A stretch of 64,000 nucleotides of DNA from Chryseobacterium shigense (GTDB lineage Bacteria; Bacteroidota; Bacteroidia; Flavobacteriales; Weeksellaceae). Both the position numbers and the translations under genes were made by a program. The stretch is from NCBI RefSeq assembly GCF_014207845.1, contig NZ_JACHLC010000005.1, positions 1-64,000 on the forward strand, given 5' to 3'. Of the stretch, positions 1-7,942 are shown piece after piece. The notes beneath the pieces are model-generated. The model was not told the DNA's origin and searched no databases. It saw nothing but the letters and a program-made list of their open reading frames with translations. The first letter of the stretch is position 1, and each line of letters opens with the position of its first letter.

Positions 1-52
1 CCACCAGCTCCGATGGTACTGCGAAAGCGGGAGAGTAGGTCGCCGCCAGTTT
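1..52 (+). rRNA. rrf: 5S ribosomal RNA, 3' end only
   Basis: The first 50 bases carry the conserved 3' portion of bacterial 5S rRNA: the CCGATGGTACTG segment, a short variable helix, then GGGAGAGTAGGTCGCCGCC. The 5' part lies outside the window, so an rRNA operon on the + strand ends here. The exact mature 3' end is uncertain by a few bases. A strong terminator follows directly. Confidence 0.9.
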
Positions 53-60
53 TTATTAAA

Positions 61-96
61 AGTCTCATACAACACTGTTGTATGAGACTTTTTTTT
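61..96 (+). terminator. rRNA operon terminator
   Basis: A perfect 14-bp inverted repeat (61-74 with 76-89) with a minimal loop is followed by a run of T at 89-96. It lies just after the 5S rRNA and is a textbook intrinsic terminator for the rRNA operon. Confidence 0.9.
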
Positions 97-241
97 GTTT
101 GGAGACTAATCCATATTCATTCATAATCCATATAAGCCTTACTTCACTTCTGAAAATAAATCAAGATTATTTCTATTCATAAAAAATTAAAATAGATTAA
201 ATCTCTTAAAGACCTTACTATATATGTTGTAACTTTATTGT

Positions 242-1360
242 ATGAAAGAGCATATTGTGAGAGGGTTCAGATTTGGAAATTACAAAGCACCGGAGTTATC
301 TGTATTTGATCGGCTGTTGGAAATTTTTACAGATTTGTTAACCCATACCTCGGGAGATTTTGATGAAGCGATCGACTGGCTTCGAATGTTGGATGAAGAA
401 TACCAACTTACTACTCCGGAATACACTATCGATGATTTTATTGAAGACCTTAAAAAGAAAGGATATATCCGTGAAGAAGTTGATCATAATGGTGGAAATG
501 GGATTCGCCTGAGTGCAAAAATGGAACAGAATATTCGCAAACAGGCACTTAATCAAATATTCGGGAACCTTGGAAAAAGTGGAAATGGGAATCATAAAAC
601 TAATAAAAGCGGAACGGGAGAAGATACAACAGGAGAATTCCGTAATTATAATTTTGGCGATCCGGTAGAAAAAATTTCTATTACGGAAAGTCTTAAAAAT
701 GCCCAAATCAATAATGGAATCGGTGATTTTCATCTTACTGAAGATGATCTGATTGTGGAAGACAGTATTCATCAATCTCAGATGAGTACGGTTTTGATGA
801 TAGATATTAGTCACAGTATGATTTTGTATGGTGAAGACCGAATCACTCCGGCCAAAAAAGTAGCAATGGCACTTGCAGAACTGATTACTACACGTTATCC
901 GAAAGATACTTTGGATATTATCGTTTTTGGTGATGATGCATGGCCCGTTAAAATTCAGGAACTTCCTTATTTGCAGGTGGGGCCTTATCATACGAATACG
1001 GTTGCCGGTCTTCAACTGGCGATGGATATTTTACGCAGAAAAAGAAATACCAATAAACAGATTTTTATGATTACCGACGGAAAACCTAGTTGTGTTCGTC
1101 AGGCGGATGGTACCTATTATATGAATTCTTACGGTTTGGATGAGTATGTGGTTCAGAAGTGCTACAATATGGCGTCTCAGGCCAGAAGATTACATATTCC
1201 TATTACTACTTTCATGATTGCTCAGGATCCATATTTACAGCGTTTTGTGAGTGAATTTACAGAAGCCAATCAAGGAAAAGCTTTTTATACCGGACTTAAC
1301 GGTTTAGGTCACATGATTTTTGAAGATTATGAGACCAATCGTAAGAAAAGAATTCGTTAA
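242..1360 (+). CDS. VWA domain protein (CoxE/BatA-like), partner of the next AAA ATPase
   Basis: This 372-residue soluble protein has a von Willebrand factor A domain in its C-terminal half. The metal-ion-dependent adhesion motif DxSxS is visible as D188-I-S-H-S192, followed by a typical VWA core (ALAELITTRYPKD, a later MITDGKPSC segment). The N-terminal half has no recognised domain. No signal peptide or membrane segment is seen. The gene lies 59 bp upstream of a MoxR-like ATPase on the same strand. In MoxR/VWA pairs generally, the ATPase and VWA protein act together as a chaperone-like system for maturing or inserting metal into a partner complex. The client is not evident here; the next gene downstream is convergent and unrelated. 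The family call is secure, the biological role is not. Confidence 0.85.
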   Translation: MKEHIVRGFRFGNYKAPELSVFDRLLEIFTDLLTHTSGDFDEAIDWLRMLDEEYQLTTPEYTIDDFIEDLKKKGYIREEVDHNGGNGIRLSAKMEQNIRKQALNQIFGNLGKSGNGNHKTNKSGTGEDTTGEFRNYNFGDPVEKISITESLKNAQINNGIGDFHLTEDDLIVEDSIHQSQMSTVLMIDISHSMILYGEDRITPAKKVAMALAELITTRYPKDTLDIIVFGDDAWPVKIQELPYLQVGPYHTNTVAGLQLAMDILRRKRNTNKQIFMITDGKPSCVRQADGTYYMNSYGLDEYVVQKCYNMASQARRLHIPITTFMIAQDPYLQRFVSEFTEANQGKAFYTGLNGLGHMIFEDYETNRKKRIR

Positions 1361-1419
1361 AAAATTCATTATTCATAAAAATATATTTCAAGAAATTTAT
1401 AAATCAGATTTTAAATAAA

Positions 1420-2859
1420 ATGACTGAAAAGCCAACTATAAAAACATTAGGCTCCCTAAGAGCATCAGGATATACATCAAAAAATATTAAAGACGAATTA
1501 AGAGATAATTTAAAAACTAAAATTCGGAATAAAGAGTCTGTATTTGAGGGGATTTTCGGTTACGAAAATACAGTTATTCCTCAATTGGAGCATGCTATTC
1601 TCAGCCGACATAATATTAATTTATTAGGATTGAGAGGGCAGGCAAAAACCAGGCTGGCAAGAATGATGACGTCTTTGTTGGATGAATGGATTCCTTTTAT
1701 TGCAGGAAGTGAAATTAATGACGATCCATTGAATCCGATTTCCCGTTTCGCTAAAGAATTAATTGAAAAAGAAGGTGATAATACTCCGATAGAATGGCTT
1801 CACCGCGATGAAAGATTTTTCGAAAAACTGGCGACTCCGGATGTTACCGTTGCCGATCTGATCGGTGATGTAGATCCTATTAAAGCAGCCAATCTTAAAC
1901 TCTCTTATGCAGACGACCGTGTGATTCATTTTGGGATGATTCCGCGTGCGAACCGTTGTATCTTCGTAATTAATGAATTGCCGGATCTTCAGGCGAGAAT
2001 TCAGGTTTCTTTGTTTAATATTTTGCAGGAAGGTGATGTGCAGATTCGCGGATTTAAGGTAAGAATGCCTTTGGATATTCAGTTTGTTTTCACAGCGAAT
2101 CCTGAAGATTATACGAACAGAGGAAGTATCGTAACACCTTTGAAAGACCGTATCGGATCTCAGATTCTAACGCATTATCCTGAAAGTATTACTATTGCAA
2201 GAGAAATCACCAATTATGAATCCAATTCAGACAGCCGTCAGAAAAATGGAGTATATGTTCCCGCTTTGGCGAAAGATCTTTTGGAGCAGATTGGCTTTGA
2301 AGCCCGTGAAAGCGAATATGTAGATTCAAAAAGTGGAGTGAGCGCACGTATGAGTATCACTGCTTTTGAAAATTTATTGAGTACAGCAGAACGCAGGTCT
2401 TTGCTAACAGGTGACGAAACAACTTCTGTAAGACTAAGTGATTTTGTGGGTATCATTCCTGCGATTACAGGGAAAGTGGAGTTGGTGTATGAAGGCGAAC
2501 AGGAAGGAGCAGAAGCGGTTGCTCAATTGCTAATTGACAATGCGATCAGAACTTTATTCACATCCTATTTCCCGAAAGTGGAAAAGTTGGAGAAAAAAAA
2601 TATTGACGGACCATTCAGCCAGATTACAGATTGGTTTTTGGAAGATGATGGCTTCCTGGAAATTACAGATGAATCTTCAGATGAAAACTATGCGAAATCT
2701 CTTAACAGGATTGATCCGCTAGATCAGATCATTGAAAAATATCAACCGGATACGCAGCCGGAAGATATTTTATTTTTGAAGGAATTTATTCTTTGGGGAT
2801 TGGCAGTTAATAAAAAACTGAATAAAGAGAGGTTCAGAACAGGAGTGTTCTTTTCTTAA
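1420..2859 (+). CDS. MoxR/magnesium-chelatase-type AAA+ ATPase
   Basis: A 479-residue AAA+ ATPase of the MoxR/BchI type. The Walker A loop is GLRGQAKT (residues 70-77). The Walker B segment reads CIFVINEL, so the usual aspartate is asparagine (N185) followed by the catalytic glutamate E186; the sensor-1 stretch is FTANPEDY. The pre-sensor region around residues 190-215 (SLFNILQEGDVQIRG) matches the helix-2 insert clade. The C-terminal part, about residues 300-479, is acidic and has no clear match. It follows the VWA gene by 59 bp and is very likely co-transcribed and functionally coupled with it. The N185 substitution may alter Mg2+ coordination or may simply be normal for this subfamily. Confidence 0.85.
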   Translation: MTEKPTIKTLGSLRASGYTSKNIKDELRDNLKTKIRNKESVFEGIFGYENTVIPQLEHAILSRHNINLLGLRGQAKTRLARMMTSLLDEWIPFIAGSEINDDPLNPISRFAKELIEKEGDNTPIEWLHRDERFFEKLATPDVTVADLIGDVDPIKAANLKLSYADDRVIHFGMIPRANRCIFVINELPDLQARIQVSLFNILQEGDVQIRGFKVRMPLDIQFVFTANPEDYTNRGSIVTPLKDRIGSQILTHYPESITIAREITNYESNSDSRQKNGVYVPALAKDLLEQIGFEARESEYVDSKSGVSARMSITAFENLLSTAERRSLLTGDETTSVRLSDFVGIIPAITGKVELVYEGEQEGAEAVAQLLIDNAIRTLFTSYFPKVEKLEKKNIDGPFSQITDWFLEDDGFLEITDESSDENYAKSLNRIDPLDQIIEKYQPDTQPEDILFLKEFILWGLAVNKKLNKERFRTGVFFS

Positions 2860-2906
2860 TTAAATATTTTATATTTAAGAGGCTTTTTCTCTTTCAGTAC
2901 TTATTT

Positions 2907-2954
2907 TTTTATAGTTTCGGCTGCGGCTTTGCCGCCGCAGCCGAAACTATAAAA
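2907..2954. terminator. Long perfect hairpin, probable bidirectional terminator
   Basis: A perfect 21-bp stem (2907-2927 with 2934-2954) with a 6-nt loop, GC-rich in the middle and with A/T runs at both ends. It lies between the stop codons of two convergent genes. The T-rich ends on both strands suit termination in either direction, but a second hairpin nearer to the carboxylase stop makes it partly redundant. Confidence 0.6.
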
Positions 2955-3037
2955 TGAACTCAAATAATAGTCGTAATCGAAGCTAAGACCGCAGTCATTA
3001 TTTAAGCATTTTAAAAAAAAATTTCGGAAATAAAATA

Positions 3038-3072
3038 AAAAAAGATGTGGAAAACGAATCCACATCTTTTTT
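3038..3072. terminator. Bidirectional intrinsic terminator
   Basis: Stem AAAGATGTGGA (3041-3051) with TCCACATCTTT (3059-3069), loop of 7 nt, flanked by A and T runs. It is 27 bp past the stop codon of the minus-strand carboxylase gene and can terminate either direction. Confidence 0.8.
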
Positions 3073-3098
3073 ATTATTTTAATGATAATCCGGCAGCA

Positions 3099-4727
3099 TC
3101 AAACCTGAATAACTCCCAGATTAAATTTCTCGGTAATCGGAGAATGATTTGCCGCTTCAATTCCCATAGAAATCCATTTTCTGGTATCTGTAGGATTGAT
3201 GATGGCATCTGTCCAAAGTCTTGCAGCAGCATAAGTAGCCTCTGTCTGCTTTTGATATCTTTTTGTAATAGTATTTAAAATTTCATTATGCTCTTCTTCA
3301 GAGATCTCTTTGCCTTGTTTTTTCAATGTAGATTCCTGAATCTGCACTAAAACTTTTGCAGCCTGAGCTCCACCCATTACAGCAAGATCTGCCCATGGCC
3401 ATGCTACAATTAATCTTGGATCATAAGCTTTACCGCACATGGCATAATTTCCGGCTCCGTAGGAATTTCCTGTAATAATCGTGAATTTAGGAACTACAGA
3501 ATTTGAAACTGCATTTACCATTTTAGCACCATCTTTAATAATTCCACCGTGTTCAGATTTTGAACCTACCATGAATCCTGTAACGTCCTGAAGGAATATC
3601 AAAGGAATTTTTCTCTGGTTACAGTTGGCAATAAATCTGGTTGATTTATCTGCAGAATCTGAATAGATAACTCCACCAAACTGCATTTCACCTTTTCCGC
3701 TCTTTACAAGCTTTCTTTGGTTGGCTACAATTCCTACAGACCAGCCATCGATTCTTGCTGTTGCACAAATGATGCTCTTTCCGTAATCAGGCTTATATTC
3801 TTCGTATTCAGAATTATCAACCAGGCATTTAATGATCTCATAAGTATCATATTGTTCAGCTCTTGAAACAGGCATAATCCCGAAAATATTTTCAGGTTTC
3901 TCTTTTGGCTGAACGCTTTCAATTCTGTCGAAACCCGCTTTTTCAGTAGATCCGAGAGATTTCATGATATTTTTGATCCTGTTCAGAGCATCTTTATCAT
4001 CTTTAGCTTTATAATCTGTAACTCCTGAAATTGAGCAATGTGTAGTAGCTCCTCCCAAAGTTTCGTTATCAATACTTTCTCCAATAGCAGCCTTCACCAA
4101 ATAGCTTCCTGCAAGGAAAATAGAGCCTGTTCCTTCCACGATCATCGCTTCGTCGCTCATGATTGGAAGATATGCTCCACCTGCAACACAACTGCCCATT
4201 ACTGCAGAAATCTGGATAATTCCTGCAGCACTCATTTTAGCATTATTTCTGAAAATTCTTCCGAACATTTCTTTATCAGGGAAAATCTCATCCTGCATAG
4301 GAAGGTAAACACCGGCGGAATCTACCAAATAGATAATCGGGAGCTTATTTTCCATGGCAATCTCCTGAGCTCTCAGGTTTTTCTTTCCGGTAATAGGAAA
4401 CCAGGCGCCCGCTTTTACAGAAGCATCATTGGCAACAACAATACATTGCCTGCCGGAAACATAACCCATTACAACTACAACGCCTCCGCTGGGGCATCCG
4501 CCATGCTCTTCATACATTTCATAGCCGGCAAACGCACCTATTTCAATGGAATCTGAACCTTTATCAAGAAGATATTCAATTCTTTCTCTGGCTGTCATTT
4601 TTCCTTCATCGCGAAGCTTTTGAAGCCTCTTTTCTCCGCCTCCTTTTTTTATTTCAGCGAGCAATTGATTGATTTCAGATAATTTTAATCTATTCTGATC
4701 TTCCCGTTTGTTAAATTCAAGGTCCAT
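3099..4727 (-). CDS. Acyl-CoA carboxylase carboxyltransferase (beta) subunit, methylcrotonyl-CoA carboxylase-like
   Basis: A 542-residue biotin-dependent carboxyltransferase. It shows the two crotonase-fold halves of the family: an N-terminal acyl-CoA-binding half with VDSAGVYLPMQDEIFPD and MGSCVAGGAYLPIMSDEA, and a C-terminal half with VTGFMVG, EHGGIIKDGAKM and GNSYGAGNYAMCGKAYDPR. These motifs and the length resemble methylcrotonyl-CoA carboxylase beta more than propionyl-CoA carboxylase beta, which would place it in leucine catabolism. The biotin-carrying alpha subunit is not in the window, so the substrate is an inference. It is a single gene flanked by convergent and divergent neighbours. 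A near-match -7 element (TATCTTTA) lies about 20 bp upstream of the start. Confidence 0.88.
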   Translation of the reverse strand: MDLEFNKREDQNRLKLSEINQLLAEIKKGGGEKRLQKLRDEGKMTARERIEYLLDKGSDSIEIGAFAGYEMYEEHGGCPSGGVVVVMGYVSGRQCIVVANDASVKAGAWFPITGKKNLRAQEIAMENKLPIIYLVDSAGVYLPMQDEIFPDKEMFGRIFRNNAKMSAAGIIQISAVMGSCVAGGAYLPIMSDEAMIVEGTGSIFLAGSYLVKAAIGESIDNETLGGATTHCSISGVTDYKAKDDKDALNRIKNIMKSLGSTEKAGFDRIESVQPKEKPENIFGIMPVSRAEQYDTYEIIKCLVDNSEYEEYKPDYGKSIICATARIDGWSVGIVANQRKLVKSGKGEMQFGGVIYSDSADKSTRFIANCNQRKIPLIFLQDVTGFMVGSKSEHGGIIKDGAKMVNAVSNSVVPKFTIITGNSYGAGNYAMCGKAYDPRLIVAWPWADLAVMGGAQAAKVLVQIQESTLKKQGKEISEEEHNEILNTITKRYQKQTEATYAAARLWTDAIINPTDTRKWISMGIEAANHSPITEKFNLGVIQV

Positions 4728-4957
4728 AAAATTTTCAATTTTTTACGGCTAAAGATACTATTTTTATAATGAATTCCATTTGAAGTAAAACAAGCGTTTA
4801 ATATATTGGTTCTCAGAAAATTGTGAAATTTTTAACAAAAAAATATTTTTAAATTACTGATATTTTTTCTAACTTTACTTCAGAGTAAAAGGGATAATAT
4901 TCCTTGATAAATACTCTAGTTCCTAGTTTATTTTTTTAATAGTTTATTATTTGAAGG

Positions 4958-4990
4958 CCCTGAACGTTGAACAAATTTTCAGGGTTTTTT
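4958..4990 (+). terminator. Orphan terminator hairpin
   Basis: CCCTGAA (4958-4964) pairs with TTCAGGG (4978-4984), loop of 13 nt, followed by six T. No upstream + strand coding region exists between it and the divergent carboxylase start. Confidence 0.55.
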
Positions 4991-5083
4991 ATGTGAGAAT
5001 TATGATGAATGAACTTTATTTTACATTTTCTGCTTTTTTTCTGCCAAATTTATCTTTTTATCAATATTTCTAAAAGCTATTTG

Positions 5084-5091
5084 TAAATTTG
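5084..5091 (+). promoter_or_regulatory. -7 promoter element of the EamA transporter gene
   Basis: TAAATTTG matches the Bacteroidota -7 consensus TAnnTTTG and lies 28 bp before the chosen ATG. No clear TTG -33 box is seen at the usual spacing. Confidence 0.6.
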
Positions 5092-5119
5092 CCTGTTAAA
5101 AATTTACAGAAGTTAGAAT

Positions 5120-5998
5120 ATGCAAAAATTAGCACTTTTCAGGCTGCATTTGATTGTTTTTTTGTGGGGGTTCACTGCTATTTTGGGAAAACTCATTCAT
5201 GCCAATGCCCAGATTCTGGTATTTTACCGGATGCTGTTTGCTGCTGTATTTTTATTTGTATTTATCAGGATTTACAAGAAAGAGAGTATTAAAGTATCAA
5301 GAAAAATATTCTTTCAGCTTGCCGGAATAGGCTGTGCTATGGCGCTCCATTGGTATTGTTTTTTTTATTCTATTAAAGTATCCAATGTTTCAATAGCATT
5401 AAGCTGCCTGTCCCTTTCCACTTTATTTGCTTCCATACTGGAACCGGTTATTTTTAAACGGGAAATTGATATCTCTGAAGTGGTAATGGGAGTGGTAATA
5501 GTTGCTTGTATACTATTAATTTTTAAGACTGAATTTCATTTTAAAGAAGGGATCATATATGGAATTCTCTGTGCCGTATTCGGAACTGTTTTTTCTGTTT
5601 TTAACGGTAAAATGTTTGGCAAAACAAGCTCGGGAAATATTATATTCTATGAAATTTTCAGCGGATGGATTTTTCTGGCGATAATTTATATGTTTACGGG
5701 GCAGATTTTTCAGATACATGAAATAAACTACAGAGATCTGGCGTTAATATGCTTGTTGGCAAGTGTTTTTACGGCTTTCCCAATGCTGGAATCGGTGAAG
5801 CTGATGAAATATATTTCGCCTTTTACTCTAATTTTAACAGTTAATTTAGAACCTGTCTACGGAATTATACTAGCTTTTTTTATCTTTGGAGAATCAGAAG
5901 AAATGAGTCCTATATTTTATGTAGCTTCAGGCGTTATGATATTGGCTATTATTGTAAACGGATTAATGAAAGCCAGAAAACAAAAAAACTTTAACTAA
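5120..5998 (+). CDS. EamA/DMT-superfamily transporter
   Basis: A 292-residue very hydrophobic protein with about ten predicted membrane helices, the size and layout of drug/metabolite-superfamily (EamA, two repeats of five helices) exporters. Recognisable family features are the N-terminal VFLWGFTAILGKLI stretch, the end of the first repeat near LEPVIFKREI, and the second-repeat NLEPVYGIILAFFIFGE motif. The substrate cannot be told; relatives export amino acids or metabolites. The ATG at 5120 is preferred over an upstream start in another frame because it fits the promoter at 5084. It ends 13 bp before the PorV-like gene, so the two may be co-transcribed. Confidence 0.85.
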   Translation: MQKLALFRLHLIVFLWGFTAILGKLIHANAQILVFYRMLFAAVFLFVFIRIYKKESIKVSRKIFFQLAGIGCAMALHWYCFFYSIKVSNVSIALSCLSLSTLFASILEPVIFKREIDISEVVMGVVIVACILLIFKTEFHFKEGIIYGILCAVFGTVFSVFNGKMFGKTSSGNIIFYEIFSGWIFLAIIYMFTGQIFQIHEINYRDLALICLLASVFTAFPMLESVKLMKYISPFTLILTVNLEPVYGIILAFFIFGESEEMSPIFYVASGVMILAIIVNGLMKARKQKNFN

Positions 5999-6011
5999 GC
6001 ATCAAATTTAT

Positions 6012-7094
6012 ATGATGAAGAAATATTTTTTATTTGCATTTTCACTGCTGTTTGGGTTGTCCCAATCTCAGATCATAAGAAAATACTCTAATGAATTTTT
6101 AAATATCGGGGCCGGAGCAAGAGGACTGGCGATGGGGGGAGCTGTAATTTCCAACCAGGATGATGTATATTCACCCATGTGGAACCCGGCAGGTTTGATG
6201 GCTATCGAAAAAGACTGGCAAGGAGCAGCAATGCACGCAGAATATTTTGAATCTATTGCGAAATATGATTATCTGGCTTATGCAAAAGTATTGGAACAGG
6301 GCGTATTTGGAGTTTCTATTGTAAGGCTCGGGGTAGACAATATCCTGAACACTACACAGATGATTGATTCTGAAGGTAATATCGATTATGATAAAATTAC
6401 AAAATTTTCCCAGTCCGACTATGCTGCTATCCTTTCTTATGCCTTTAATCCGGCAGGAAATACAAAGCTGGATGTAGGGGTAAATGCTAAAATTGTTTAC
6501 AGAAATGTAGGGAAATTTGCCAGCGGCTATGGTTTCGGTTTTGATATCGGGGCTATTTATAAAGCGGACAACGGATGGAAATTCGGAGGTATGTTGCGTG
6601 ATGCAACTACTACTGTCAACTTTTGGAGCATCAATCAGGGAGAACTTTCAACGGTAGTGAACGGTGAAGAATTTAACCCGGCACCAAAAGATAAAATGGA
6701 GCTTACCATGCCTAAACTGAATGTGGGGGCAAGTAAAATATTCAATATCAACAGCAGCGTTTATGTATTACCGGAAGCCGGAATCAATGTTGACTTTGCC
6801 AAAACTGCAGCTTTAATATCAACAGATTTTGCAAGTATAACTCCTTATGCCGGTGCTGAACTTGGGTATCAGAAAATGATCTTTGTAAGACTTGGGGTAA
6901 ACAGGTTCCAGTCTATTACAGATATTGAAGACCTGAAAAGAAAAGTTTCTTTCCAGCCGAGCGCCGGTCTTGGAATCAGATACAGAGGATTGACACTGGA
7001 TTATGCAATCACGAATTCAGGAATTGGAGGTTCCAATTTCTACTCTAACTTTTTCTCTCTTAAATTGGATATGGGAGCTTTCAGAAATGATTAA
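6012..7094 (+). CDS. PorV/PorQ-family outer-membrane protein
   Basis: A 360-residue exported beta-barrel protein. A signal peptide is visible (KKYFLFAFSLLFGLSQSQ). The family signature follows: GAGARGLAMGGAVIS and the MWNPAGLMAIE segment, characteristic of PorV/PorQ-type barrels (FadL-like fold) found with the type IX secretion system. PorV collects type IX cargo after translocation and delivers it to the attachment complex; paralogues such as this may serve particular cargo. The start could be either of two adjacent ATGs (6012 or 6015). It is followed by an unknown secreted protein and then a type IX cargo gene on the same strand, which supports a secretion role. Whether it is the main PorV of the cell cannot be decided. 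Confidence 0.75.
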   Translation: MMKKYFLFAFSLLFGLSQSQIIRKYSNEFLNIGAGARGLAMGGAVISNQDDVYSPMWNPAGLMAIEKDWQGAAMHAEYFESIAKYDYLAYAKVLEQGVFGVSIVRLGVDNILNTTQMIDSEGNIDYDKITKFSQSDYAAILSYAFNPAGNTKLDVGVNAKIVYRNVGKFASGYGFGFDIGAIYKADNGWKFGGMLRDATTTVNFWSINQGELSTVVNGEEFNPAPKDKMELTMPKLNVGASKIFNINSSVYVLPEAGINVDFAKTAALISTDFASITPYAGAELGYQKMIFVRLGVNRFQSITDIEDLKRKVSFQPSAGLGIRYRGLTLDYAITNSGIGGSNFYSNFFSLKLDMGAFRND

Positions 7095-7117
7095 CTTTGA
7101 GATGTAATTTAAAAGCA

Positions 7118-7870
7118 ATGAAAAAGATTTCAATACTCACATTAATGCTGGCACTAACTACTGTTTTTGGACAGAAGGTTTCAGATTATAAATATATTTC
7201 TGTTCCGGAAAGATTTAAAGACTTTGATAAAGATTCTTACGGACTTGAAGCAGCAACGATAAAAGGCCTGTCAAACAAGAAATACATAGTTTTGCAGGGA
7301 ATAAAAGATTGGCCTGCAGATGCAAGAGAAAATCCCTGTTATGTTTTAAATGCTAATGTATTAGATAACAGCAACTTTTTGAAGAATAGAGTAATGATAG
7401 AAATTAAAGACTGTAATGAGAAAACTTTATTTTCCTCAAAAGGTTCCTCTAATATCAAAGACTTTAAGGAAGGATTTCAGGATGCATTGAAACAGGCAGT
7501 TATTGCAGTTCCTGTTTCAAATCCTCTGTCCACTCTTCAGATTACAAAAGCTGAAAGTCCACAAGAACAGGTGGTTAAGAAAAGTGAGGAAGCTTCATCT
7601 GCACCAGTTTCAGAAAATAAATCAGGAAAATATACAAATGGCAAACTGAGCCTGCAGAAAATACAGGTTGATAACAATCAGTTTATTCTGGCAGACAGTG
7701 GAAGCTCAGTACCATTTGCTGTTTTCAAAACTTCTTCTAAAAAAGACATCTTTAGGGTAAAGCTTGCGGACGGGAGTTATACCATCGGGTATTTTGAAAA
7801 TGGAAATATCGTGATTGATATGCCACAATCTAACGGGGACTTTACTAAAGAAGTATTCTCAGCAAAATAA
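7118..7870 (+). CDS. Secreted protein of unknown function
   Basis: A 250-residue protein with a clear signal peptide (MKKISILTLMLALTTVFGQ, cut after FGQ). The ATG at 7118 is chosen over an in-frame TTG at 7097, which would add seven residues in front of the signal peptide. The mature part begins with a lysine/aspartate-rich segment (residues 21-145), has a Ser/Glu/Pro-rich linker near 150-180, and ends in a compact, beta-rich region from about 185. I do not recognise a domain. It starts 23 bp after the PorV-like gene and precedes a type IX cargo gene, so an envelope role is plausible but unproven. Confidence 0.7.
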   Translation: MKKISILTLMLALTTVFGQKVSDYKYISVPERFKDFDKDSYGLEAATIKGLSNKKYIVLQGIKDWPADARENPCYVLNANVLDNSNFLKNRVMIEIKDCNEKTLFSSKGSSNIKDFKEGFQDALKQAVIAVPVSNPLSTLQITKAESPQEQVVKKSEEASSAPVSENKSGKYTNGKLSLQKIQVDNNQFILADSGSSVPFAVFKTSSKKDIFRVKLADGSYTIGYFENGNIVIDMPQSNGDFTKEVFSAK

Positions 7871-7872
7871 GA

Positions 7873-7930
7873 TACATTTGAATAACAATATATGATCCTT
7901 AATTCAAACGAAAGAATGAGTTAAGGGTCA
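7873..7930 (+). promoter_or_regulatory. Promoter and leader hairpin ahead of the type IX cargo gene
   Basis: TACATTTG at 7873-7880 matches the Bacteroidota -7 element. Downstream, 7893-7906 pairs with 7917-7930 over 14 bp (two G-U pairs), with a 10-nt loop and a T-rich stretch after it, ending 12 bp before the ATG at 7943. It could act as an attenuator, a partial terminator for the preceding operon, or an mRNA-stabilising 5' hairpin. Confidence 0.5.
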
Positions 7931-7942
7931 ATTTTATTACCT

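Larger units (their letters stand above)
4728..5119. other. 392-bp intergenic region with an orphan terminator
   Basis: This AT-rich gap separates two divergent genes. No convincing protein-coding frame or tRNA is seen. It holds a clear terminator-like hairpin on the + strand at 4958-4990 although no gene on that strand ends there, and a promoter at 5084-5091 for the following transporter. The hairpin hints at a short untranslated transcript from about 4860-4990. Confidence 0.5.

Noticed and set aside
338..1015. A 225-residue open frame on the minus strand
   Set aside because: It lies wholly inside the VWA gene in antisense; the translation has no domain, is rich in Ile/Phe/Asn as expected for a shadow frame, and the + strand protein is clearly real.
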